NCBI RefSeq assembly: GCF_009727155.1
Contig: NZ_WNWM01000002.1
Span: 3,100,001 to 3,164,000 of the forward strand
Reading direction: 5' to 3'
Length of the DNA stretch: 64,000 nucleotides
Origin: Pseudoduganella dura
Lineage (GTDB): Bacteria > Pseudomonadota > Gammaproteobacteria > Burkholderiales > Burkholderiaceae_D
In this document: positions 44,745 through 52,299 of the stretch, in pieces
Layout: each line of letters starts with the position of its first letter
How positions within the stretch are numbered: position 1 is the first letter of the stretch
Notes under the pieces: model-generated
The model's database searches: none
What the model saw: the letters and a program-made list of their open reading frames with translations, nothing else
What the model was told of the DNA's origin: nothing
Position numbers and translations under genes: made by a program

Positions 44745-45920
44745 TCACCGGCTTGCCAGCGCGCGGATCGCCGCCACCAGCGCGTCCAAGTCCGCCGGCG
44801 CGGTGTACAGGTGCGGCGTCACGCGCACGCATTCCTCGTCGCCAATGCCGCGCACCACGGTGAAGATGCGGTGTTCGTCCATCAGGCGTGCGGCCACGGT
44901 GCGCGCCGGGATGCCGTCGATGCCGAACGATGCCAGCGCGCCATGGCGGCACGCATCGCGCGGCGTAAACAGGCGGACCCCTTCGATCCCGCGCACGCGG
45001 TCCATCCAGTAGCCGGCAAGGTAGCGCAGCCGCGCTTCCTTGTTGCGCGTGCCGATCGCCTCATGGAAGCGCAGCGCATCCTCGACCGCCAGGATCGGCG
45101 CCGGCGGTATCGCGCTGAAGTGCCCCAGCTTCGCCATGTCGCCGGGCGCGTGGCCAATGTCGCCGAACAGCGGGGCGATATCGGCGATGCGGTTCCTGGC
45201 GATATACAGCAGCCCCGTGCCGAGCGGCGCGCCGACCCATTTATGCAGGTTGAACGCCGCGAACTCGGTGCCCAGTTCGGGCACCATGTAGTCGATATGG
45301 GCCAGCGAATGCGCGGCATCGACGATGACATCGATCCCGCGACCGCGTGCCATCGCCGCGATCTTCGCCACCGGCATGATCTGCCCGGTGCGGTGGACCA
45401 CGTGGGTGACGAGCAGGAGCCGCGTGCGCTGCGTGATTGCCCTCTCGTATAACGCCACGATCGCATCGTCGCTCGTCGGGTCGAGCGGCACGTCGATGGT
45501 GGCCAGCTCTAGTGCCTTGCGTTGCGCGAGCATGCCGAACGTGTCGATGACGCTGTCGTAGTCATGCCGCGCCAGCAGCACCACATCGCCCGCCGCGAAC
45601 GGATATCCCTGGATCAGGATGTTCAGCGACTCCATCGCATTGCGGGTGATCAGCAGCTCGTCGCGGCCGGCCCCGGTAAACGCGGCCAGCGCCGCCATCA
45701 CGCGTTCCAGGCGCTCCGGAAAGCGCACGCGCATGAAATAGGAATTCTCGCGATCCACCTGTTCCTGGTAACGCCGGAATGCTTCCTGCACCGGGATGGC
45801 CGGCAGGCCGAAGTAGCCGTTTTCCAGGTTGATGAAGTCGGGCGATGGCGCGTACCGGGCGCGGATGCTGTCCCAGTAGTGTTCGTCGTCCGGGGCAATG
45901 GGGGCGGTTTGCTGGGGCAA
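44745..45920 (-). CDS. Class V PLP-dependent enzyme (isopenicillin-N epimerase/CefD-like)
   Basis: A 391-residue fold-type I PLP enzyme. FINLENGYFGLPAIPV at the N-terminus, RNAMESLNILIQG, the PLP Asp in VDAAHSLAHIDY and the Schiff-base Lys in FNLHKWVGAPLGTGLLYI fit the CefD/Csd branch of aminotransferase class V. Members include epimerases, desulfurases, lyases and unassigned enzymes; no cephalosporin genes are here. An inverted repeat just upstream probably regulates it, and the XRE-cupin regulator lies convergent. Confidence 0.8.
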   Translation of the reverse strand: MPQQTAPIAPDDEHYWDSIRARYAPSPDFINLENGYFGLPAIPVQEAFRRYQEQVDRENSYFMRVRFPERLERVMAALAAFTGAGRDELLITRNAMESLNILIQGYPFAAGDVVLLARHDYDSVIDTFGMLAQRKALELATIDVPLDPTSDDAIVALYERAITQRTRLLLVTHVVHRTGQIMPVAKIAAMARGRGIDVIVDAAHSLAHIDYMVPELGTEFAAFNLHKWVGAPLGTGLLYIARNRIADIAPLFGDIGHAPGDMAKLGHFSAIPPAPILAVEDALRFHEAIGTRNKEARLRYLAGYWMDRVRGIEGVRLFTPRDACRHGALASFGIDGIPARTVAARLMDEHRIFTVVRGIGDEECVRVTPHLYTAPADLDALVAAIRALASR

Positions 45921-45954
45921 GGCAGGCTCCTGCGCAGGTTGAAAGGTGTGTTTA

Positions 45955-45996
45955 AAATCCAGTATACAAGATAAATTAATCCGGTATACTGGATTT
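45955..45996. promoter_or_regulatory. 13-bp inverted repeat with two GTATAC cores spaced 22 bp
   Basis: AAATCCAGTATAC (45955-45967) and GTATACTGGATTT (45984-45996) are exact complements across a 16-nt AT-rich centre. The GTATAC cores are two helical turns apart. The site lies between the class V enzyme (minus) and the 63-residue protein (plus) and looks like an operator for a dimeric or tetrameric repressor. Confidence 0.7.
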
Positions 45997-46038
45997 CATG
46001 GGGCGCTGGCCAGGCCCCTGACTCACCGAGGAGAGAAG

Positions 46039-46230
46039 ATGAGCAAGAATGCCACCGCGCGCCCGCCGCACCCTGATGAGAGGACTTCCGGCTTTGGCCA
46101 GCGTTCGAAACCGCCCGTTCCCAGTCCGGTATTGGAAGGTATTGTGCAGGAAGCTCCGCCGGCCCCGGCAGTGAGCCGCACGGTTGGCACGGAGGTGAGG
46201 AAGATGCTGGCGCTGATCTCGATCCGCTGA
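46039..46230 (+). CDS. Hypothetical 63-residue protein
   Basis: A small protein read from ATG 46039 with a very strong ribosome site (GAGGAGAGAAG). The sequence is polar and proline-rich (ATARPPHPDERTSGFGQRSKPPVPSPV), with a short hydrophobic end EVRKMLALISIR. No signal peptide, membrane helix or cysteine is present. I recognise no family. It is transcribed from the divergent promoter region with the GTATAC inverted repeat, and is convergent with the hybrid kinase gene 22 nt later. Confidence 0.6.
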   Translation: MSKNATARPPHPDERTSGFGQRSKPPVPSPVLEGIVQEAPPAPAVSRTVGTEVRKMLALISIR

Positions 46231-46252
46231 GCCAGCCCCCGGAGCAGTGCGC

Positions 46253-47824
46253 CTACGACGCCTTTGCGTTGGGCAGCATTCCCCGCAGGACGTCGAGTTC
46301 GATGGGCTTGGTCAGGTGGTGGTCGAACCCCGCGTCGATGGCCAGCTCGCGGTCCTTTTGCTGGCCCCAGCCGGTGGTGGCGATCAGCGTCATGCCCGTG
46401 CCGCCGGGTGTCGCGCGCAGCCGCCGTGCCAGTTCGTAGCCGGTCATGTCCGGCAGGCCGATGTCGAGTAGCGCCACCTCGGGATGGAAAGCCGCGGCGA
46501 CCCGCAGCGCTTCGGCAGCCGTGTGGGCCATACGGGTCTCGCAGCCGAACATGCCCAGTGCCAGCGCCAGCGTTTCAGCCGCATCCTGGTTGTCGTCCAC
46601 GACCAGGATGCGCGCGTGCGGCGGCGCGGGGGCGGCAGCGTTGGCCGCTTGCACGGATGGCGCGACGCTGGCCGACAGCGGCAGGCGCACCGTGAACTGG
46701 CTGCCCTGGCCCACACCCGCGCTGGCGGCATCGACCGTGCCGCCATGCAGCGCCACGATGCCGCGCACGAGCGCGAGGCCGATGCCGAGGCCGCCCTTCG
46801 ACCGTTCCAGCGCCGGTTCCAGTTGCGAGAACATCTCGAACACGGTGGGCAACGCGGCAGCGGGGATGCCGATGCCGTTGTCGCGCACGCGAATCTCCGC
46901 CATGCCGGCCGCGCAGGCCAGGTGCAGCTCGATGGTGCCGCCGTCGGGCGTGTATTTTGCCGCGTTGGTGAGCAGGTTGATGACCACCTGGGCCAGCCGG
47001 GTCGCATCGCCGTCCACCAGCACAGGGGCATCGGCCACCGCGATGCGCAAGGTATGGCGGGCCTTGTCCATCATCGCGGCGAGATCCTGCGCGGCGCTGC
47101 GCACCAGCGCGGACAGTTCGACGGGTGCCCGGCTCAGTTGCATGCGCCCCTGTGTGATGCGCGAGACCTCCATCAGGTCGTCGACCAGCCGCGTAAGGTG
47201 GCGCAACTGCCGGTCGAAGGCCTGCAGCAGGCGGGGATCGCCATCGTTGCCGAGCTTGAACTTCATCACATCGAGCGCGCTGCGCATCGGCGCCAGCGGA
47301 TTGCGCAGTTCATGCGACAGCGTGGCGAGGAACTCGTCCTTGCGCCGGTCGGCGGCCGACAGTTGTTCGTTGAGTTCCTGTAGCTGGGCTTCGGCTTCGC
47401 GGCGTGCTTCCAGCGCCGCTTCGGCCGCCTTGCGGGCGGACAGCAGTTCGCGCTCGTAGGCCTGCCGATCGGCGGCCTTGAACAGCGCCCAGTGGTCGAA
47501 GCAGTCACCGGATTCGCGGCGCCGCATGATATTGATCAGCATGGGCATCCGCTGTTTCCGGCGGTTGACCAGCTCGACCTGGATTTCCGCCACCGATCCC
47601 CGCACTTCCAGGATCGGCTGGCAATGCGTGTGGTAGAACAGGCGGGCGCCGATCGGCAGCAGGTCGCGCATCCGCGTCTTGCCGACCAGCTCCGCTTCGT
47701 CGTATCCCAGCCAGGTACAGGCGGTGGCGTTGATCTTCACGATCACCCCGTCGGCCCCGGTGAGCACCAGGCCGCAGGCGGCGTGGTCGAACAGGCTGTC
47801 GCCTTCCGGAAGCGCGTGGTTCAC
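46253..47824 (-). CDS. PAS-domain hybrid histidine kinase with C-terminal receiver
   Basis: A 523-residue soluble kinase. A PAS domain at about residues 10-115 (LFDHAACGLVLTGADGVIVKINATACTWLGYDEAELVGK) is followed by a coiled coil (KAAEAALEARREAEAQLQELNEQ), HisKA with FLATLSHELRNPLAPMR, and HATPase with LLTNAAKYTP, RVRDNGIGIP and KGGLGIGLALVRG. The receiver (ILVVDDNQDA, VALLDIGLPDMTG, HLTKPIE) starts at about 400. No membrane helix is present. It follows the RsbQ-like hydrolase by 6 nt; the PAS domain resembles that of RsbP, which suggests that the hydrolase makes or removes its ligand. An output partner is not adjacent. Confidence 0.86.
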   Translation of the reverse strand: MNHALPEGDSLFDHAACGLVLTGADGVIVKINATACTWLGYDEAELVGKTRMRDLLPIGARLFYHTHCQPILEVRGSVAEIQVELVNRRKQRMPMLINIMRRRESGDCFDHWALFKAADRQAYERELLSARKAAEAALEARREAEAQLQELNEQLSAADRRKDEFLATLSHELRNPLAPMRSALDVMKFKLGNDGDPRLLQAFDRQLRHLTRLVDDLMEVSRITQGRMQLSRAPVELSALVRSAAQDLAAMMDKARHTLRIAVADAPVLVDGDATRLAQVVINLLTNAAKYTPDGGTIELHLACAAGMAEIRVRDNGIGIPAAALPTVFEMFSQLEPALERSKGGLGIGLALVRGIVALHGGTVDAASAGVGQGSQFTVRLPLSASVAPSVQAANAAAPAPPHARILVVDDNQDAAETLALALGMFGCETRMAHTAAEALRVAAAFHPEVALLDIGLPDMTGYELARRLRATPGGTGMTLIATTGWGQQKDRELAIDAGFDHHLTKPIELDVLRGMLPNAKAS

Positions 47825-47830
47825 GTGGTA

Positions 47831-48634
47831 TCAGCGCAAGGTGTGCGCGAGGAAGGCTTCGATGGCGCGCGAACTTTCGTTGGGTGCGCTCATGTGCGGG
47901 CAATGGCCCACGTTGTCGATCACGTGCAGGGTGCTGTTGGGCAGGTGCCGGTGCAGGTAATCGCCCACCGTCAACGGCGCCACCAGGTCGTCACTGCATT
48001 GCAGGATCAGCGCCGGCACGGTCGAATGCGGCACGTCGGCCCGGTGGTCGGACAGGAACGTCACGCGGGCGAGGTGCTTGGCGATCTTGGGATCGTTCCG
48101 GCAGAAGCTCTCGGTCAGTTCCTCGCTCAGTTCGGAGCGCCCCGGCGCACCCATGATGACCGGTGCCATGCTGCTCGACCAGCCAAGGTAATTGGCATCC
48201 ATCGTTTCGAGCAGTTCGTCGATGTCGCTGCGGCTGAAACCGCCGATATAGTCGCCGTCATTGATGTAGCAGGGCGAAGGCCCCACCATGACCTGGGCCG
48301 TGAAGCGTTCCAGCGCCTTGATCGTGGCCAGCATGCCGATCATCGTGCTGACCGAGTGGCCGACAAAGACCACCGGGCCGGTGGCGAACTCGTCGAGGAT
48401 TTCCAGCAGGTCGTCCGCATAGCCGTGCAGCGTGCCGTACTTGTCCGGATCGTAGGCGGACACGTCGGATTTTCCGCTGCCGACGAGATCGAACGAGATC
48501 GTGCGGAAGCGTTCGGCAAAGGCAGGGGCAAGGAAGCGCCACATGGTCTGGTCGCAGCCGAAGCCGTGCGCGAACACCATGGTGGCCGACCCGCTGCCGG
48601 CGACATGAACATTGTTTCGGGACTGTACGGACAT
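47831..48634 (-). CDS. RsbQ-like alpha/beta hydrolase
   Basis: A 267-residue alpha/beta hydrolase of the RsbQ/KAI2/D14 group. The N-terminus MSVQSRNNVHVAGSGSATMVFAHGFGCDQTMWRFLAPAF is diagnostic. The triad is Ser in FVGHSVSTMIG, Asp in LQCSDDLVAP and His in NVGHCPHMSAP. In Bacillus, RsbQ acts with the PAS phosphatase RsbP to sense energy stress. Here it is upstream of a PAS hybrid kinase with a 6-nt gap, a PAS-kinase version of the same pair. The small hydrophobic ligand is unknown. Confidence 0.88.
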   Translation of the reverse strand: MSVQSRNNVHVAGSGSATMVFAHGFGCDQTMWRFLAPAFAERFRTISFDLVGSGKSDVSAYDPDKYGTLHGYADDLLEILDEFATGPVVFVGHSVSTMIGMLATIKALERFTAQVMVGPSPCYINDGDYIGGFSRSDIDELLETMDANYLGWSSSMAPVIMGAPGRSELSEELTESFCRNDPKIAKHLARVTFLSDHRADVPHSTVPALILQCSDDLVAPLTVGDYLHRHLPNSTLHVIDNVGHCPHMSAPNESSRAIEAFLAHTLR

Positions 48635-48742
48635 GTTGACCAGTGTTGTTGTAGAAGCAACATGGGATTATACCCGAGCTGTTGGCGGACACGGTTTCCC
48701 ATGGGTGCCGGTTGCCACGCGGGTGAACTGCCCGCTGGCGGT

Positions 48743-49801
48743 TTACTCCGCCGCCACCGGCATGCCCTCGATCTTCCAGCGCAGCATGCCGCCGGCCAGG
48801 TTCGCCACCTGGCCAAAGCCGGCCTTGGCAAGCAGCACGCAAGCCTGCGCGGACCGCACCCCGGAGCGGCACACGGCCACCACCGGCCGCTCCTTGTCCA
48901 GTTCCCCGAGGTGATCCTGCAGCTGCGACAGCGGCACCAGCCGCGCACCGGGCAGGTGCCCCAGCCTGTCGATGAATTCCGGCGCTTCGCGCACGTCGAG
49001 GATCTGCGCCTTCGTGCCATGTTCGAGCAGCGCCATCGGTTCGATTTCCCACACGCCGGAAAAGCGCAGCGTCAGCGGTGCCCAGCCGGGAACTTCCGGC
49101 GGCAGTACGCCGTCTTCCGGCTGGCCGGATCGCATGTTGGCGGGAACGGCCACCGCGATCAGCTTCGGATGCGGCAGGTTCAGGTTGTTCATGTGGCCGG
49201 TGAAATCGCCTTCGTCCACCTCGCCGCCCAGGCGCGGGTTGAAGCGGCGTTCCTCGGCCACGCTGGTGACGGTGATGCCGCGGTAGTCGTGCGCCGGGTA
49301 CAGCAGGCAGCCGTCGGGCAGGGAGAGGATCTGCTCGCGCACGGAGGTGAACAGCTGCCGCGGGCTGCCCTGCTGGAAGTCGGTGCGGCCGCAGCCGCGG
49401 ATCAGCAGGCTGTCGCCGGTGAAGGCCATGCTTTCATCGTCGAGCACATAGGTCAGGCAGCCGTTCGTGTGGCCCGGCGTGGCGCGCACGCCGAGGTGGC
49501 GCGCGCCGAAGGCGATGCGGTCGCCATGCCGCAGCGGCTGGTCGACCAGCGCCGCGCCGGCCGCCGCCGCCAGCGCGATGCGGCTGCCGCAGCGCTGGTG
49601 CAGGCGCCAGGCGCCGGTCACGTGGTCGGCATGCACGTGCGTGTCGAGCGTGGCCAGCAGCTTCAGGCCCAGTTCCTGCAGCAGCGCCGTGTCGCGCGGT
49701 ACCTGCTCGTAGACGGGATCGATCAACAGTGCCTCGCCGCCATCGGCGAGCAGATAAGTGTAGGTCGACGAGGTGGGATCGAACAGCTGGCGAAAGATCA
49801 T
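48743..49801 (-). CDS. Persulfide dioxygenase-rhodanese fusion (ETHE1-like MBL + sulfurtransferase)
   Basis: A 352-residue two-domain enzyme. The N-terminal metallo-beta-lactamase domain (1-235) has DTHVHADHVTGA, PGHTNGCLTYVL, FTGDSLLIRGCGRTDFQ and YPAHDYRG, giving the mononuclear iron site and the R-G-C-G-R-x-D-F signature of ETHE1-type glutathione persulfide dioxygenases. The C-terminal rhodanese domain (about 255-350) carries the active cysteine in VCRSGVRSAQ. Such fusions convert persulfide to sulfite or thiosulfate and detoxify H2S. CGGAGCCCGTC precedes the ATG. It is monocistronic. Confidence 0.88.
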   Translation of the reverse strand: MIFRQLFDPTSSTYTYLLADGGEALLIDPVYEQVPRDTALLQELGLKLLATLDTHVHADHVTGAWRLHQRCGSRIALAAAAGAALVDQPLRHGDRIAFGARHLGVRATPGHTNGCLTYVLDDESMAFTGDSLLIRGCGRTDFQQGSPRQLFTSVREQILSLPDGCLLYPAHDYRGITVTSVAEERRFNPRLGGEVDEGDFTGHMNNLNLPHPKLIAVAVPANMRSGQPEDGVLPPEVPGWAPLTLRFSGVWEIEPMALLEHGTKAQILDVREAPEFIDRLGHLPGARLVPLSQLQDHLGELDKERPVVAVCRSGVRSAQACVLLAKAGFGQVANLAGGMLRWKIEGMPVAAE

Positions 49802-49905
49802 GACGGGCTCCGGGCGAACGGCCGGCTTCGTGGGCCGGCCGCCAGCGAATCTGGGAATCGGGTGGTGGCAACGCCCATTCTAGCAAGCGCCGCCGTACCG
49901 CGGGC

Positions 49906-50916
49906 TCATCCGGCCCGGTTCGCCACCGATGCCCGTACCGTCACCGTCACCGGAAAATCCCGCTCCACCGGCCGCTTCAGGTCGTAGCACAGGTTGAGCA
50001 GCGCGTTCAGTCCGTTCAGCGTCATCTGCCGCCATGGCATGCGCACGGAAGTCAGGCGCGGCGCCGCATACTCGGCGCTCGGCGTGTCGTCATAGGCCAG
50101 CACCGACAGGTCGCGCGGCACGCGGATGCCCGCTTCCTGGAAGTGCGACAGCGCGCCCACGGCCATTTCGTCGTTGGCGCAGAACAGCGCGGTGGGCGTG
50201 CGGCCGGATGCAGCCAGTTCCTGCGCGGCGGCCCAGCCGCTGGCCGGCGAGAAGTCGCCTTCGCGGCGCCACATGGCGGCGGTGTCGATGCCCGCCGCGG
50301 CCAGTTCGGCAATGAAGCCGTCGATGCGGGCCACGCTGTCCTCCAGTTCCATCGGGCCGGTCAGCAGCGCGATGTCGCGGTGGCCGTTGTCCAGCAGCGT
50401 GCGTGCGGCCAGGCGCCCGCCCAGCACGTGGTCGACGGTGAAGCACTGCCCGGGAATCGTGGCAAAGCGATGGTTCAGCGCCACCAGGCGCGACAGCCTG
50501 CCGCCGGCCACGGCGAGATCGTCTTCGCCCAGTGCGCCCGTCATCACGACCAGGCCGTCGCAGCCGCGCTCGATCAGGAACTCGATACCCTCGATCGCCT
50601 GGCGCCGCGCATCGCCCAGGCCCACGCCGAACGCCACCACCATGTGCAGGCCGGCCGCGCGCAGTTCGGTATCGATGATCTGCAGGATCGGCGTGTAGAA
50701 GGTGCCGGACAGGGCCGGGATATACACGCCGATCATCTTCGACGAGCCCGACAGCAGCGCGCGCGCCGCATGCGACGGGCGAAAGCCCAGCTCCTCGATC
50801 GCCTTGCGCACGCGCTCCAGCGTGGCCGGCGACACGGGCCCGCTGCCATTGATCGCGCGCGACGCGGTGCCCAGACCCACGCCCGCCAGGCGGGCAACGT
50901 CTTTGATGGTTGCCAC
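49906..50916 (-). CDS. LacI-family transcriptional regulator
   Basis: A 336-residue repressor. ATIKDVARLAGVGLGTASRAINGSGPVSPATLERVRKAIEELGFRPS is the LacI helix-turn-helix and hinge; a periplasmic-binding-protein-like sensor follows (IGVYIPALSGTFYTPIL, GCDGLVVMTG). Two LacI-type operators lie nearby, ahead of the deacetylase-like gene and ahead of the TonB receptor, so it probably represses both in the absence of a sugar signal. It is separated from the deacetylase gene by 127 nt on the same strand. Confidence 0.88.
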   Translation of the reverse strand: MATIKDVARLAGVGLGTASRAINGSGPVSPATLERVRKAIEELGFRPSHAARALLSGSSKMIGVYIPALSGTFYTPILQIIDTELRAAGLHMVVAFGVGLGDARRQAIEGIEFLIERGCDGLVVMTGALGEDDLAVAGGRLSRLVALNHRFATIPGQCFTVDHVLGGRLAARTLLDNGHRDIALLTGPMELEDSVARIDGFIAELAAAGIDTAAMWRREGDFSPASGWAAAQELAASGRTPTALFCANDEMAVGALSHFQEAGIRVPRDLSVLAYDDTPSAEYAAPRLTSVRMPWRQMTLNGLNALLNLCYDLKRPVERDFPVTVTVRASVANRAG

Positions 50917-51043
50917 GAAATTCCGCTCCGTATTACAAGACGCTTACGAGCATACTGGAAGTGACTACCTGCGCCAAATCAAACGATGTCCTGGTGCCTG
51001 GCCCCAGGTCAAAAGCTGCGCGGGATCAAATCATGTGTCGGGC

Positions 51044-51847
51044 TCAGCGGGATTTCACGTGTTTCATGATGTTCAGGAACGTGTCGGTCCAGTACACCTT
51101 GCGGTTCGCGGCCAGGTACTTCACCAGTTCCTCGTGCGCGGCGCTGGAATTGGCCAGGTGGTCGCCGCCGATGCCGTGGAAGGTGAACGCGATCATCGTG
51201 CCCCGCCCGGCCGCTTCTTTTACCATCGCGATCAATTGCTGCCCGGTGAGCCCCACAGGAATGACGACCGGCACCAGGTAGGGATCCAGCGCGGCCATCG
51301 ACGGCACGGCGCCGTGGCCGATGCCGGCCTTGATCGCCACGAATTCCGCCTGCACGGCGGGCAGGTAGTTCTGCCCGCCCGCCAGCACGTCGCCGCACGG
51401 CGCGGTGAACGTGCGCTCGCGCCGGCCGTCGATCGCGTACAGCATCGTGTTCGCCAGTGCGACCTGGTCCTTCATCTGCGCCACGCTTGTCGTATCCAGG
51501 TCGCGGTGCGGGACGACCCAGCCGCGGTCCGGCTGCGCGCTCCGGCACTGGTGGAACAGCGTATGGTTGGCCAGCTCGTGTCCCTGCCGGGCGGCGGCGC
51601 GCCATTCGGCCAGGCGGCTGTCGATCGTCGGACTGGAGAGCGTCAGGTAGAACGTGCCCTTCACGCCATACCGGTTCAGCGTGGGGATCGCGTTGTCGAG
51701 CTGCGAATCGGCGGCATCGTCATACGCGAGGCTTACCGCGGCCCTTTCGCCGTTCGGCCAGCGATACGTTTCCGCAGCCAGGGCGCCATTCAGTGTGCCA
51801 ATGAGTACGCCGGCCAGCGCCGGCAGGGTCCAGACGGTTTTCTTCAT
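51044..51847 (-). CDS. Polysaccharide deacetylase-like exported protein
   Basis: A 267-residue protein with a signal peptide (MKKTVWTLPALAGVLIGTLNGALA). The NodB-homology core is visible: AAVSLAYDDAADSQLDNAIPTL carries the motif-1 aspartates (Y-D-D), and GHELANHTLFHQC the H-x-x-x-H metal pair (motif 2). FTAPCGD corresponds to motif 3 and FTFHGIGGDH to the C-terminal histidine. Enzymes of this fold remove N- or O-acetyl groups from chitin, peptidoglycan or other glycans. ATG 51847 starts the signal peptide; ATG 51871 is possible. A LacI-type operator lies 65 nt upstream, linking it to the neighbouring TonB receptor. Confidence 0.8.
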   Translation of the reverse strand: MKKTVWTLPALAGVLIGTLNGALAAETYRWPNGERAAVSLAYDDAADSQLDNAIPTLNRYGVKGTFYLTLSSPTIDSRLAEWRAAARQGHELANHTLFHQCRSAQPDRGWVVPHRDLDTTSVAQMKDQVALANTMLYAIDGRRERTFTAPCGDVLAGGQNYLPAVQAEFVAIKAGIGHGAVPSMAALDPYLVPVVIPVGLTGQQLIAMVKEAAGRGTMIAFTFHGIGGDHLANSSAAHEELVKYLAANRKVYWTDTFLNIMKHVKSR

Positions 51848-51911
51848 CTCGTTATCCAGGGTATGTGACATGAACGCAACGCCATGCTGCGCTGCAGATT
51901 GCGGCCATAAA

Positions 51912-51927
51912 ATGGAAACGTTACCAT
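51912..51927 (-). promoter_or_regulatory. LacI-type operator upstream of the deacetylase-like gene
   Basis: ATGGAAACGTTACCAT is one base away from the perfect TGGAAACGTTTCCA dyad seen at 52125. The central CG with flanking AAA/TTT is characteristic of LacI-family sites. It lies 65 nt from the start of the minus-strand gene. Confidence 0.72.
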
Positions 51928-52083
51928 TGAATGACTTTCATCTTTGCATGCGCCCGCCGCGCCGTCAACCGGGGAAACCATGGCCATCCCCCGCGTACGC
52001 CCGGACATCACAGCCGCGCGTACCTGTCCCTGAGCGGAACAGGGTTTTTACAACAATCTCGACCAATAACAAATCTGTTCCGA

Positions 52084-52112
52084 TTGACAAGCAGGAAGGG
52101 TCAACCTACCAT
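52084..52112 (+). promoter_or_regulatory. Sigma-70 promoter of the TonB receptor gene
   Basis: TTGACA (52084-52089), a 17-nt spacer and TACCAT (52107-52112). The start of transcription would be near 52119, directly before the LacI operator at 52125, so repressor binding would block elongation or clearance. The leader to the ATG is then about 180 nt. Confidence 0.6.
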
Positions 52113-52124
52113 TTGCCAACCATG

Positions 52125-52142
52125 TATGGAAACGTTTCCATA
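52125..52142 (+). promoter_or_regulatory. Perfect LacI-type operator ahead of the TonB receptor
   Basis: TATGGAAACGTTTCCATA is an 18-bp perfect palindrome placed just downstream of the likely transcription start. Its near twin at 51912 is 213 bp away, which would allow looping between the two sites. Confidence 0.8.
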
Positions 52143-52299
52143 ATCATGATCGGCAGCGAACACATGCAGATATTTCGCCTGCTTGATGGGAGTGTAAAAG
52201 CAGCGATGCGCCTGCTTGCGCGAGGGGTACCGGCAACAAACCAGCAGCCGCCTGCGCCGGGCGGACCGGGTAGACAACCATAAGAACACAGGAGACCAC

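Noticed and set aside
44745..45920. Cephalosporin epimerase CefD
   Set aside because: Only family-level similarity is present. No beta-lactam genes are nearby, and the class V fold is shared by many unrelated enzymes.
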